A stretch of 64,000 nt of DNA, taken from Vibrio ishigakensis (GTDB lineage: Bacteria; Pseudomonadota; Gammaproteobacteria; Enterobacterales; Vibrionaceae). The position numbers and the translations under genes were made by a program. The notes beneath the pieces are model-generated. The model did no database searches. It was not told where the DNA came from and saw only the letters and a list, made by a program, of their open reading frames with translations. Below, one piece after another: positions 24,470 to 33,894 of the stretch (within the stretch, counting starts at the first letter, position 1; the number at the start of each line of letters is the position of its first letter). The stretch is from contig NZ_AP024881.1 of NCBI RefSeq assembly GCF_024347675.1, positions 1,364,001-1,428,000 of the forward strand, read 5' to 3'.

Positions 24470-25741
24470 ATGAAAAAAGCACTAGCCCTACTTATCCCAG
24501 CTGTCCTGCTTGCAGGTTGTGGCGCGGATGACAACTCAAAGTCCAACAGAACTCAAATTACTATCCTAGGTACCATCAAAGGGGAGATAGGTCCTCAATT
24601 TGAAGATGCCATCGATGCATACAATGCCTCTCAAGAGCAGTATGAGTTGGTTTCACTTCCTCTAGATGGCAATGCCTACGAGAAAATGACCGCTATGTAC
24701 GCCTCAAATAAAGCGCCGACCATTATGGTGATGGGTCAAGAGGCACAAGAGCTGCAAGACAAGCTGATGGATTTCAGCCAAACCGAGATCTTGTCTCATG
24801 CCTATCCTGGTACCTATGACGTGGTGACTCACGACGAGCGCGTACTGGGTCTACCAATCACGGTTGAGTCGTTTGGGTTCCTGTATAACCAAGCGGTTTT
24901 AAACAAAGCAGTCGGTGGCGAGTTTGACCCAAGCTCTATCGCCACTCAGGACGACCTTTCAAATCTATTTAAGCAGGTCTCAGCGCTAGAAAATGTGGAT
25001 GCAGTAAGCGTCTCGCCGATGGACTGGTCGCTTGGCGCTCACTTTACCAACGTTCTATTTGCTAACCAGGCCGGTGATATCGACGCAAACCTTGAAGCGC
25101 TAGAAGCGATCAAAGCGGGTGAGGTGTCCCTTAACGATAACAGTGTATATCAGGGATGGCTTACGACCTTCGATCTTATGAAGGAGTACAACAAGTCTAA
25201 GCGTGCGCCACTGGCACCTACCTATGATGACAGCGCTATGGCTCTGGCTGCCGGTGAAGTGGGCATGTGGTTCCAGGGCAACTGGGCGTATTCAACCTTG
25301 CTCGAGCTAAATGCTGAAGGCGAATATGGCATCCTGCCAGTGCCTGTGAACAATGATGAAAGCTTCAAGGGTAACAATGCCATCTCGGTAGGCGTGCCTA
25401 TGTACTTTACTGTGGACGCTTCTCAGTCATCACCTGAGCAACGTGAGGGTGCACTGGACTTCTTCAACTGGCTGTTTACCTCGCAAGAGGGCACCGATGC
25501 CTATGTAAACAAGATGCACTTTATTCCGGTTTACGACAACATCGAGATTGAGCCGCACGACAAGCTTTCTCAAACCATACTGGCCAAAATGAAAGCGGGT
25601 GAGACGCTGAACTGGGTCAATATGTACTATCCGGGTGACGCCTTCCCATCTATGGGCGCATCTATGCAGAAATACCTGGCAGGCGTTATCGATAAACATG
25701 CGCTAGCGACAGAATTTGAGAAGTATTGGACTTCTAAATAG
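24470..25741 (+). CDS. ABC importer sugar-binding lipoprotein
   Basis: 423 aa from ATG 24470 (GGAG upstream). Type II lipoprotein signal with lipobox LLAGC, then a family-1 extracellular solute-binding protein (ITILGTIKGEIGPQFEDAID; MALAAGEVGMWFQGNWAY; EGALDFFNWLFTSQEGTDAY). It captures an oligosaccharide in the periplasm and delivers it to the permeases encoded next. Cluster content (GH3 and GH63-like hydrolases) points to a gluco-oligosaccharide ligand, but the sugar cannot be fixed from sequence. It is the first gene of the operon and the one expected to be most highly expressed. It is 66 bp ahead of the first permease. Confidence 0.92.
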   Translation: MKKALALLIPAVLLAGCGADDNSKSNRTQITILGTIKGEIGPQFEDAIDAYNASQEQYELVSLPLDGNAYEKMTAMYASNKAPTIMVMGQEAQELQDKLMDFSQTEILSHAYPGTYDVVTHDERVLGLPITVESFGFLYNQAVLNKAVGGEFDPSSIATQDDLSNLFKQVSALENVDAVSVSPMDWSLGAHFTNVLFANQAGDIDANLEALEAIKAGEVSLNDNSVYQGWLTTFDLMKEYNKSKRAPLAPTYDDSAMALAAGEVGMWFQGNWAYSTLLELNAEGEYGILPVPVNNDESFKGNNAISVGVPMYFTVDASQSSPEQREGALDFFNWLFTSQEGTDAYVNKMHFIPVYDNIEIEPHDKLSQTILAKMKAGETLNWVNMYYPGDAFPSMGASMQKYLAGVIDKHALATEFEKYWTSK

Positions 25742-25807
25742 CCCTTAGGTGGGTGAACACCCGCCTGATTCTTCCCTGCGCACTTCGCGCGATTTAGGAT
25801 ATTAATA

Positions 25808-26680
25808 ATGTTTAGCACCTTACGAAAAGAGGGTGTGAAGGACTTCTTCACCTTCGCGTTTATCCCTCTATTTGCGTTTACTACGGTCTTGCTGATCCCA
25901 TTTATCATGGGTGTAGTCTTGACCTTCACCAACTGGAACGGCTTCACCATTGGTGAGTTTGTTGGTTTCCAGAACTACATCAACGCAGTTACCGATGAGA
26001 GCTTTATTCAGATTTTCTCCACCACGCTGAAGTATGTGTTCTTCTGCTTGGTGTTCACCAATGTGATCGGTTTTGGTCTGGCTTTGCTTATTACATCAGG
26101 CATCAAAGGTCAGAATGGTCTTCGCTCAGCCTTCTTTATGCCAAACCTGATTGGTGGCATCTTGCTTGGCTTTATCTGGCAGTTCATTTTCAATCGAATC
26201 TTTATCACAGTGGGCGACCTGACTGGGTTTGAGCTTCTACTAGACCCTTGGCTATCTGATCCAGACAAAGCGTTCTGGGCCATGGTTATCGTTACTGTGT
26301 GGCAGATGTCGGGCTACATGATGCTTATCTATATCGCAGGCATCATGGGGGTTCAGAAATCTTTGCTAGAAGCGGCCAGTATCGATGGTGCAAGCAAGTC
26401 TCAGATCCTGCGCTCTATCAAGATCCCTATGATGATGCAGTCGTTCACCATCTGTTTGTTCCTGACCTTGAAGAACGCTTTCATGATGTTTGACGTCAAC
26501 TTGGCGCTGACTAAAGGCGGGCCTTATCGTTCAACCGAGCTGTTAACCCTAAACATCTACAACGAAGCCTTCTTGTATCAAAACTACGGTACCGCACAGG
26601 CCAAGGCCATTATCTTGTTCTTGATTGTGGTGTTAGTGGCCGTGGCTCAGGTTTATTTCACCAAGAAGAGAGAGGTATAG
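25808..26680 (+). CDS. ABC sugar importer permease 1 (MalF/UgpA type)
   Basis: 290 aa, six predicted TM helices. The binding-protein-dependent transport motif EAASIDGASKSQILRSI (EAA loop, from about residue 189) docks to the ATPase. N-terminal part FFTFAFIPLFAFTTVLLIPF is TM1. ATG has AGGA upstream. The next permease starts 3 nt after its stop, so the pair is coupled. It forms the translocation channel together with permease 2. Confidence 0.92.
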   Translation: MFSTLRKEGVKDFFTFAFIPLFAFTTVLLIPFIMGVVLTFTNWNGFTIGEFVGFQNYINAVTDESFIQIFSTTLKYVFFCLVFTNVIGFGLALLITSGIKGQNGLRSAFFMPNLIGGILLGFIWQFIFNRIFITVGDLTGFELLLDPWLSDPDKAFWAMVIVTVWQMSGYMMLIYIAGIMGVQKSLLEAASIDGASKSQILRSIKIPMMMQSFTICLFLTLKNAFMMFDVNLALTKGGPYRSTELLTLNIYNEAFLYQNYGTAQAKAIILFLIVVLVAVAQVYFTKKREV

Positions 26681-26683
26681 GTG

Positions 26684-27496
26684 ATGAAGCAGAAATCTAA
26701 CGGCCTGTTTATCGTAACTTTGGTACTGGCACTCATTTATGTGTTCCCGTTCGCCATCTTGATCATCAACTCGCTCAAAACCAAGTTTGAGATCCTGAAA
26801 GACCCATTAGCTCTGCCAGCGCAGTTTAACCTAGATAACTTTGCTGAAGCCTTCGTGCGCATGGACTACCTAAATGCAATCAGCAACTCACTGATTGTAA
26901 CCCTGATGGGGCTAGTGGTTCTGACCATCTTCCCAGCTATGCTGGCCTACTACCTAGAGCGTGAGCCAAGCAAGTTTAAGAGTGTGGTCTTTTATATGCT
27001 GGTGGCCTCTATGATTATTCCTTTCCAGGCGGTGATGATTCCGTTTGTAAGCCTGTTCGGCAAGCTAGGTCTAATGAATGGTAAAGGCTCACTGGTCTAT
27101 TTCTACCTTGGATTTGGTGTGGCGCTATCTACTTTTATGTACCGCAGTTTTATCGCCAAGATCCCGCGTTCGCTGGATGAGTCTGGCGCGATTGAAGGGG
27201 CGAGTAAGTTCACCATTTTCTGGAAGATTATCTTCCCTCAGCTCAAACCAATTACCGCCACCATGCTAGTGCTAAACGCGCTGTGGCTTTGGAACGACTA
27301 TCTGTTGCCATCCTTGGTGCTTTACCAAGACCAGCGCACCTTGCCACTGATGACTTATAGCTTCTTTGGCAAGTACACCAGTGACTACGGTCTGGCTATG
27401 GCAGGCCTGGTGTTATCCATTGTTCCAATCATCATCTTCTACCTGATTATGCAGCGCCAAATCGTGAGCGGCATTACCGATGGTGCAGTGAAGTAA
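26684..27496 (+). CDS. ABC sugar importer permease 2 (MalG/UgpE type)
   Basis: 270 aa from ATG 26684 (AGGTG upstream; a GTG one codon earlier is possible). Six TM helices with the EAA motif ESGAIEGASKFTIFWKI near residue 166 and the usual start LFIVTLVLALIYVFPFAIL. It is the inner-membrane partner of permease 1 in a carbohydrate uptake 1 (CUT1) transporter. The ATPase gene follows after 63 bp with its own ribosome site. Confidence 0.92.
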   Translation: MKQKSNGLFIVTLVLALIYVFPFAILIINSLKTKFEILKDPLALPAQFNLDNFAEAFVRMDYLNAISNSLIVTLMGLVVLTIFPAMLAYYLEREPSKFKSVVFYMLVASMIIPFQAVMIPFVSLFGKLGLMNGKGSLVYFYLGFGVALSTFMYRSFIAKIPRSLDESGAIEGASKFTIFWKIIFPQLKPITATMLVLNALWLWNDYLLPSLVLYQDQRTLPLMTYSFFGKYTSDYGLAMAGLVLSIVPIIIFYLIMQRQIVSGITDGAVK

Positions 27497-27559
27497 CGAA
27501 ACGAATTTTTCAGCGCCTGCATGGCGGGCGCCTTCAATACAGAATTTATAGGTAAAACT

Positions 27560-28684
27560 ATGGCAGCAGTTACCCTAGCGGGAATTGAAAAAGAGTACGA
27601 CAACGGCTTTAAAGCGGTACACGGTATCGACCTTGATATTAGAGAGGGCGAGTTCATGGTATTCGTTGGTCCATCGGGCTGTGCGAAATCCACCACGCTA
27701 CGCATGATTGCCGGACTGGAAAGCATTACCGGTGGCGATCTTCGCATTGGTGGTGAGCGCATGAATGATGTGCCATCTAAAGACCGCGGCATCGCTATGG
27801 TGTTTCAGGACTACGCACTCTATCCACATATGACAGTATTCGACAACATGTCCTTTGGCCTCAAAGTTGCCAAGCTTCCAAAGAATGAGATCGAAGCGCG
27901 CGTGCGCGAAGCGGCGGAGAAATTACAGATCACAGACCTTCTCGACCGTAAGCCCGCAGAGATGTCTGGTGGTCAGCGTCAGCGTGTGGCAGTGGGTCGC
28001 GCCATTGTTCGTAAGCCAGATGTATTTTTGTTCGATGAGCCTTTATCCAACCTAGATGCTAAGCTTCGCGTCTCTATGCGTCTTCGCATTACCAACCTGC
28101 ACAAAGAGCTAAAACAAGCGGGCCAGCCGGCGACCATGATCTATGTCACCCACGATCAGGTGGAGTCTATGACCATGGGCGATCGCATCTGCGTGCTCAA
28201 CCAAGGGCGCATCATGCAGGTGGATACCCCAATGAATCTCTACAACTTCCCAGCGAATAAGTTTGTGGCAGGCTTTATTGGCTCACCTGCAATGAATCTA
28301 CTTAAGGCAACCCTAGTGGAAACAGAGCAGGGGCTTTATGTAGAAGTGGGTGAAGAGCAATTTGCGCTACCAAAAGAGAAAGCGGAAAAGCTCAGCTCAC
28401 ATGCCGGCAAAGCCGTGTGGTTTGGTATTCGTCCTGAATATGTGGGCAATGCAGAAACGCATCCAGAGTGCACGCAAAACAGCTTTACTTCAGAGATCCA
28501 GTCGTTAGAGCGTATGGGTTTTGAGGAAAACCTTTACTTCGAGCTTGGCGGTCAGGAGTGCAGCGCTCGCGTACCCCATGAAAAAGCAGGGAACAGTGAT
28601 GTTGGCGAGCAGTATCAATTCTGCATCGACATGATTAAGTGCCATATCTTCGATATGGACAGCGAACTCAACCTTTCTCTGTAG
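27560..28684 (+). CDS. ABC sugar importer ATPase (MalK/UgpC type)
   Basis: 374 aa from ATG 27560 (AGGT upstream); a longer ORF start has no ribosome site. Walker [10 protein letters not shown], signature [13 protein letters not shown] and Walker [12 protein letters not shown], then a C-terminal OB-fold/TOBE regulatory domain ([13 protein letters not shown]). CUT1 ATPases of this class drive uptake of oligosaccharides, and the C-terminal domain often receives inducer-exclusion signals. The coding region ends 8 nt before the GH3 start, so import and hydrolysis genes are one transcript. Confidence 0.93.
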   Translation: MAAVTLAGIEKEYDNGFKAVHGIDLDIREGEFMVFVGPSGCAKSTTLRMIAGLESITGGDLRIGGERMNDVPSKDRGIAMVFQDYALYPHMTVFDNMSFGLKVAKLPKNEIEARVREAAEKLQITDLLDRKPAEMSGGQRQRVAVGRAIVRKPDVFLFDEPLSNLDAKLRVSMRLRITNLHKELKQAGQPATMIYVTHDQVESMTMGDRICVLNQGRIMQVDTPMNLYNFPANKFVAGFIGSPAMNLLKATLVETEQGLYVEVGEEQFALPKEKAEKLSSHAGKAVWFGIRPEYVGNAETHPECTQNSFTSEIQSLERMGFEENLYFELGGQECSARVPHEKAGNSDVGEQYQFCIDMIKCHIFDMDSELNLSL

Positions 28685-28692
28685 TGGTCACC

Positions 28693-31008
28693 ATGATGAA
28701 CGAAATTAAACACAACTCAATTCAAGCGCAGGTAGAGGCCTGGATGGAGCAACTGACTGTCTCAGAGAAGTGCTCTTTATTGTCAGGCTCAGGCTTTTGG
28801 CATACCCAAAACATCGAGCGTCTCGAGATCCCTAAACTTATGCTGACCGACGGCCCTCATGGCCTGCGTAAGCAAGGCGAGAAAGAGGATCACCTTGGCC
28901 AGAATGAAAGCGTGCCAGCGACCTGTTTTCCATCTGAGGCTGGGCTTGCAGCGTCGTGGAACCGGGAGATAGCCAAGGCTCAAGGGCGTGCTATCGGTGT
29001 CGAATGTCGCAATGAAGATGTGCATGTGATTCTGGGGCCAGGCCTTAACATAAAACGCTCACCGCTTTGTGGTCGTAATTTTGAGTATCTATCGGAAGAT
29101 CCTTATCTCTCTTCTCATCTTGGCGCGGCCTATATCGAAGGAGCGCAGTCGGTTGGGGTGGGCACTTCGCCGAAACACTTTGCGTGTAATAACCAAGAGA
29201 CCAAGCGCCTGACAATCGATACCAAGGTCGATAAACGCACCTTGCATGAGATTTACTTGTCGAGCTTTGAAACCGCAGTTACTAAAGCAAACCCATACAC
29301 AGTAATGTGCGCCTATAACCAGGTAAATGGCGAATACGGCGCAGAGAACCAATACCTTCTTAATGAGGTGCTTCGTAAGCAGTGGAACTGGGATGGTGTT
29401 GTTGTAACCGACTGGGGAGCGACCAATAGCCGCACCCAAGGATTGCTCGCGACCATGGATCTAGAGATGCCATCTTGCGGTGGTGTTAATGATAAGAAAG
29501 TGGAAGCAGCGCTAGAGAGTGACCCTGAGCTGCGTGCCCAACTGGATGAGTCTGTAAGACGCATCCTGACCTTGGTCTTGAAAACGACCACAGACCTACC
29601 TGAGGTAGAGGGGTTTGATCAAGAAGCGCATCATCAAATAGCTCGCGAGATTGCTCATGAAAGCATGGTGCTATTGAAAAACGAACAGCAAATTCTGCCG
29701 CTTAAGCGTGAGGATTCTATCGCTGTATTTGGTGCGTTTGCGGATACCCCTCGTTATCAAGGTGGCGGCAGCTCACATACCAATCCGACCAAGGTTACCA
29801 ACACACTAGATGCGCTTTGCGGCTATACCAGCAACCTTGAGTTCTTGCAGGGCTTTGGCATCTTCGATGAAGTGTGCGATGAGGCGGCACTAGAGACGGC
29901 TAAGCGTATCGCGTTTAGCAAAGACAAAGTGGTCATTTGCGCAGGTCTTCCTGAGCGCTATGAAACCGAAGGCATCGACCGTACCCATTTGAGCCTTCCT
30001 GCGGCGCAAATAACCTTCATTGAAGAGATTGCCAAGGTTAATGCCAATATCGTGGTAGTGCTAAATAACGGCGCACCAATCGAGATGCCATTTGTATCAA
30101 AGGCCAAAGGAATCCTTGAGGCTTATCTTCCTGGACAAGCAGGCGGAGAGGCAATAGCTGATATCTTGTTTGGTGAGGTTTCACCAAGCGGCAAGCTGGC
30201 TGAAACCTTCCCGCTGCAGCTTGAGCACAACCCGAGCTTTGAACACTTCCCGGGTGAAGGCTATGAGGTGTCCTACAAAGAGGGCATCTATGTGGGGTAT
30301 CGTTTCTATGAGACCAAGCAGCTGCCAGTGCTGTTCCCATTTGGCCATGGCTTAACCTACAGCGAGTTTGAGTACTCAAACCTTACGCTTTCGAGAGCTG
30401 AAATCACAGACCAAGAAACGGTTACCGTGACTCTTGATGTGACCAACACAGGTAATCGACGTGCCAAAGAAGTAGTGCAGTTGTATGTGTCGGATAAGCA
30501 AACGGACATCTCAAGACCTGAACTGGAGCTAAAAGGCTTTGATAAGCTTGATTTGCAAGCCGGTGAAACCAAGTCAGTGAGCTTTAAGCTAGACAAACGC
30601 AGCTTTGCTTTTTATGACGATAAGCTCAGTGACTGGCGCGTGCAGAGCGGTCAGTTTGAGATTCGTATTGGCGCGTCGTGCCAAGATATTCGACTTAACC
30701 AAATCCTAACGGTGCGCTCAACGCAAAAGCTGAACTTTAAGGTGCATACTAACTCGACCTTTGGTGAGCTACGCGGACATCCCGCAACTAAGCCATATGC
30801 CGATGAGCTTATTGAGTATTTCATTGAGCACTCGGGGATCGACTTTAATCTGGGTGACAACGATGAGAATTTCGCAGAAACGGTGATCTCCTTCTTCCCA
30901 ATTAAGAATATGGTACTGTTCTGCAAAGAGAAATTCACCGAGCCGGAGCTTGAACAAGCGCTGAGTAAACTGACAGAGCAGGTAAGAATCTACGAGGAGC
31001 GTGTGTAA
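28693..31008 (+). CDS. Cytoplasmic GH3 beta-glycosidase
   Basis: 771 aa from ATG 28693 (a second ATG follows immediately). No signal peptide, so it acts on imported sugars. GH3 layout: an N-terminal TIM barrel with LTDGPHGLR and the nucleophile region VVTDWGATNSRT, then the alpha/beta sandwich (GLPERYETEGIDRTHLSLPA carries the likely acid/base Glu region) and a fibronectin III-like domain (VTVTLDVTNTGNRRAKEVVQ). It hydrolyses terminal beta-linked glucose or related sugars from the non-reducing end. The C-terminal 100 residues after the FnIII domain (GHPATKPYADEL...) are an extra segment. The stop overlaps the next start as TAATG. Confidence 0.9.
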   Translation: MMNEIKHNSIQAQVEAWMEQLTVSEKCSLLSGSGFWHTQNIERLEIPKLMLTDGPHGLRKQGEKEDHLGQNESVPATCFPSEAGLAASWNREIAKAQGRAIGVECRNEDVHVILGPGLNIKRSPLCGRNFEYLSEDPYLSSHLGAAYIEGAQSVGVGTSPKHFACNNQETKRLTIDTKVDKRTLHEIYLSSFETAVTKANPYTVMCAYNQVNGEYGAENQYLLNEVLRKQWNWDGVVVTDWGATNSRTQGLLATMDLEMPSCGGVNDKKVEAALESDPELRAQLDESVRRILTLVLKTTTDLPEVEGFDQEAHHQIAREIAHESMVLLKNEQQILPLKREDSIAVFGAFADTPRYQGGGSSHTNPTKVTNTLDALCGYTSNLEFLQGFGIFDEVCDEAALETAKRIAFSKDKVVICAGLPERYETEGIDRTHLSLPAAQITFIEEIAKVNANIVVVLNNGAPIEMPFVSKAKGILEAYLPGQAGGEAIADILFGEVSPSGKLAETFPLQLEHNPSFEHFPGEGYEVSYKEGIYVGYRFYETKQLPVLFPFGHGLTYSEFEYSNLTLSRAEITDQETVTVTLDVTNTGNRRAKEVVQLYVSDKQTDISRPELELKGFDKLDLQAGETKSVSFKLDKRSFAFYDDKLSDWRVQSGQFEIRIGASCQDIRLNQILTVRSTQKLNFKVHTNSTFGELRGHPATKPYADELIEYFIEHSGIDFNLGDNDENFAETVISFFPIKNMVLFCKEKFTEPELEQALSKLTEQVRIYEERV

Positions 31009-32528
31009 TGGGTTGGGGTGATAAAACCATAGATGGCGCGGCTATCGAGCATGAAGAGCGCTACACCAATTTTTGTGAGATCTATGTGGATCCTGAGGTG
31101 AAGGGAGACAATCCCTTCATCAACAAACCGCCTGCTAACAAGGAATTGCCAAAGTTCGCTGACATTAAGGCTGAGCTTCCTCAACTATCTTGGGATGCTA
31201 ACAGTAAAGCCGTTGCGGGTTACTATAAGACTTGGGAGATTGCGTTTGGCAACCTGAGGCAGCCGACCGAGTCGAATGGCTTTGTGAGTAATTTTATCGA
31301 TACTGCGTTCAACAACCATCTGTTTATGTGGGATAGCGCCTTTATCACCATGTTTGGTAAGTACGCGCATCACTGCTTCGAGTTTATCGGCACCTTAGAT
31401 AATCTGTATGCCAAGCAGATGATGGATGGTTTTATTGGTCGCGAGCTCTCCATCGAAACTGGTCAAAACCATTTCCATCGTCACGACCCGACCTCAACAG
31501 GGCCGAATATTCTGCCTTGGGCGGAGTGGCAACACTATGAGATGAGTGGTGATAAAGAGCGTCTGGCGCAGGTGTTTGTACCTATTTTGGCACTGCATCG
31601 CTGGATAGCAGACAATCGCACGTGGAAAGACGGCACCTATTGGGGCTGCGGCTGGTCCTGCGGTATGGACAATCAGCTTCGTGTCGATAAGAAGAAATAC
31701 GATTTTTCTCACCACAGCCATTCGTCTTGGATTGATGTAACCCTGCATCAATACTTGTCGGCAACCTTGCTACTTAAGATGCAACAAGAGCTCGGTACGG
31801 ATGAAGACCTTTCAGATATCCAAGCTGAGATCGTCAATCTCAAGAAGGTGGTAAACGAGAAGATGTGGGATGAGTCTCGCCAGTTCTACTTCGATACTCT
31901 GCGCGATGATAGCTTCTCTTCGATTAAATCTATTGGCCCTTATTGGGCGCTATTGACGGATATGGTGCCGAAGGAACGTTTACAGTCGTTTATCGCCCAT
32001 CTTGACGATGAAAGAAGCTTTAAGCGCCCGCACCGTATTCCAACCATGTCGGCGGATTGTGAGCATTACACAGATAATGGCGACTACTGGCGCGGCGGTG
32101 TATGGGCTCCGACTAACTATATGGTGCTCAAGGGGCTGGAGAAACACGGCTATCATGATCTAGCATTCGATATTGCCTTGAATCATGTGCAGCATGTAGC
32201 CAACATTTTTTTTGAGACGGGCACTATCTGGGAGAACTACTCACCTGAGCTCGGAAGGCAGGGGATTCCGGCCAAGTCTGATTTTGTCGGATGGGGCGGT
32301 TTAAGCCTAGTCAGCATTCTTATTGAGTTTGTGTTCGGCATTAAGATGGATGTGCCTAATCGCAGCCTGACAGTTCATCTTAAGCTTGATGATGCATTCT
32401 CGTTGAAAGGTCTGAAATTTGGAAACTTGGGCTCGCTTGATATCGATGTGCTTCCTGCCAGCGAGGCGACAGGAGCAGAGAGGGTCAGGATCTCAGCAGA
32501 TTTTCCGCTAGAAATAGCTATCTACTAG
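31008..32528 (+). CDS. GH63/trehalase-like (alpha/alpha)6 glycosidase
   Basis: 506 aa, no signal peptide. The sequence fits the (alpha/alpha)6-barrel glycosidases of the GH63/MGH1/trehalase group: HLFMWDSAFITMFGKYA, the WGCGWSCGMDN substrate loop and a late GIPAKSDFVGWGGLS segment. A catalytic Asp is likely within WGCGWSCGMDNQ and a base Glu in NYSPELGRQG (inference from the family). Such enzymes act on alpha-glucosyl or mannosyl-glycerate-type substrates. Its pairing with a GH3 beta-glycosidase suggests a mixed-linkage or capped oligosaccharide. Translationally coupled to the GH3 gene; followed by a bidirectional terminator. Confidence 0.82.
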   Translation: MGWGDKTIDGAAIEHEERYTNFCEIYVDPEVKGDNPFINKPPANKELPKFADIKAELPQLSWDANSKAVAGYYKTWEIAFGNLRQPTESNGFVSNFIDTAFNNHLFMWDSAFITMFGKYAHHCFEFIGTLDNLYAKQMMDGFIGRELSIETGQNHFHRHDPTSTGPNILPWAEWQHYEMSGDKERLAQVFVPILALHRWIADNRTWKDGTYWGCGWSCGMDNQLRVDKKKYDFSHHSHSSWIDVTLHQYLSATLLLKMQQELGTDEDLSDIQAEIVNLKKVVNEKMWDESRQFYFDTLRDDSFSSIKSIGPYWALLTDMVPKERLQSFIAHLDDERSFKRPHRIPTMSADCEHYTDNGDYWRGGVWAPTNYMVLKGLEKHGYHDLAFDIALNHVQHVANIFFETGTIWENYSPELGRQGIPAKSDFVGWGGLSLVSILIEFVFGIKMDVPNRSLTVHLKLDDAFSLKGLKFGNLGSLDIDVLPASEATGAERVRISADFPLEIAIY

Positions 32529-32531
32529 TCG

Positions 32532-32563
32532 AAAAGGCAGGTGAGTAATCATCTGCCTTTTTA
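32532..32563. terminator. Bidirectional terminator of the oligosaccharide operon
   Basis: AAAAGGCAGGTGA (32532-32544) pairs, with one G-T wobble, with TCATCTGCCTTTT (32549-32561) around GTAA. It is followed by T on the plus strand and serves the convergent hydrolase gene on the other strand. Confidence 0.88.
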
Positions 32564-33313
32564 CTTGAGAGCCTGTTTAAGGGCAGAGATATAAGCCGGA
32601 TATTCAGAAATGGTGTTGTGGTTTGCTTTCTTGATGATCACGCTTTGTGCTCGGGAACCAAACTCAGCAACCAGATTGTCACTTCTTTGTCTTGGTATCA
32701 CTCGGTCATACTCAGCAATGAATATATGGGTTTGAGCTGAGATATTTTGAACCCTGTCGATGGATGCGTAGCGATCTTTGATTAATAGAGAGACAGGAAA
32801 CATCCAGTATATCTCGCGGGCGACGTTTTCAACGCTATCAAATGGCGTAACCAAGATGAGCGTGTCGATATCCTCATTCGCCGCTACATAAGTGGCAATG
32901 CCTGACCCTAGGCTGCGACCCATCACAGAGATGGAATCATGTTCAGGCCTGATGGACGCAATAATACTGAGGGCATCACTGTATAGCGCCTCTTCTGAGG
33001 GAGAGCCAGGGTTACCACCATACCCGCGATAGGGAATGAGATAGACAGTGTAGTGGGCAAGCGAGTCTCGAAAGAAAGGAATATTGGCTTCGATATTTTC
33101 GACGTTGCCACCGTAATAGACCAGTGCTTTAGATTGCCCCTCATTTAATACCCAACCAGAGAAGGTTTCTTGATCGATATTTATCGCGAAGTTCTTCTCG
33201 CCAAAAAGAGTGCTACTTGATTGGGGAAAATAGAGGAATTTTCGCTGCGCAGAATAAAAAGCGATAGCTATGAGTACATAAGCTACCGCTACTGTGATTA
33301 AAAAGCTCTTCAT
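32561..33313 (-). CDS. Membrane-anchored alpha/beta hydrolase (BEM46-like)
   Basis: 250 aa. N-terminal TM helix (FLITVAVAYVLIAIAFYSAQ), then an alpha/beta hydrolase fold. Nucleophile Ser in GRSLGSGIATY, an acid Asp in FIAEYDRVIP and His in KKANHNTISEYP complete the triad. A conserved PYRGYGGNPGSPSEE oxyanion-side loop is typical of the BEM46/YfhR group. The hydrolase domain probably faces the periplasm. The substrate is unknown; esterase or lipase activity is possible. It is not operonic with its neighbours. Confidence 0.87.
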   Translation of the reverse strand: MKSFLITVAVAYVLIAIAFYSAQRKFLYFPQSSSTLFGEKNFAINIDQETFSGWVLNEGQSKALVYYGGNVENIEANIPFFRDSLAHYTVYLIPYRGYGGNPGSPSEEALYSDALSIIASIRPEHDSISVMGRSLGSGIATYVAANEDIDTLILVTPFDSVENVAREIYWMFPVSLLIKDRYASIDRVQNISAQTHIFIAEYDRVIPRQRSDNLVAEFGSRAQSVIIKKANHNTISEYPAYISALKQALK

Positions 33314-33368
33314 TCCCTCTCACTATATTTTCTGCTTGTATCACAAGCTTAGATGAGGGATGGGCTAA

Positions 33369-33821
33369 TTAAGAATTTTGTTCAGCGTTGATTCGAGCGT
33401 AGGTGTGCAGAAGCTCGGTTAGGGTATTTACCCAACCAAAAGCGTCGCTCGGAGCATTACTCGCGATCTTTTCCACTTCTTCGCAGTGCGTTTCTAGAGT
33501 GATCGCCTGCTCAAGGTTGAATGAGATGGCGTAGAAGTGCCACAGTACAAGACGCGTCATGCGGATACTGTTTTGCTTGGCATTCTCTGAATCATCAAAG
33601 GCTTGCTGGATTTCACTTAGAGCGATAGCCGTCATACGCAGGTTGGCATCAAGACGCGCTGACATCATGCGCTCTTCACTGTCTACCTCTTCTTGCTCGA
33701 AGGTGAACAGCTCACTCATCACATCTTCAGGGACAACCTTACTGATCATTCTTGCACTGAACTCTTCAAGTTCATGGCGGGGCATAGTTACTAGGCAGTT
33801 AAAGGTGTAGTCACGAAGCAT
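33369..33821 (-). CDS. Conserved all-helical protein of unknown function
   Basis: 150 aa, soluble, mostly helical, acidic. N-terminal NCLVTMPRHELEEFSARMIS and a central SARLDANLRMTAIALSEIQQ are the most distinctive stretches. I suspect a Vibrio-restricted DUF (a DUF3069-type assignment is only a memory guess). No catalytic motif, signal or membrane helix. The start is ATG 33821, with weak Shine-Dalgarno; an internal Met at residue 13 is an alternative. Single gene between the hydrolase and the D-glutamate-type cluster on the same strand; gaps of 55 and 73 bp leave room for separate promoters. Confidence 0.7.
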   Translation of the reverse strand: MLRDYTFNCLVTMPRHELEEFSARMISKVVPEDVMSELFTFEQEEVDSEERMMSARLDANLRMTAIALSEIQQAFDDSENAKQNSIRMTRLVLWHFYAISFNLEQAITLETHCEEVEKIASNAPSDAFGWVNTLTELLHTYARINAEQNS

Positions 33822-33894
33822 AGGTATCGCTCTGGTGGTTAAGTGAAGAACGCATTCTAGTCATTGTGGCTAAATTTACCAGCGATTCTTGCCT

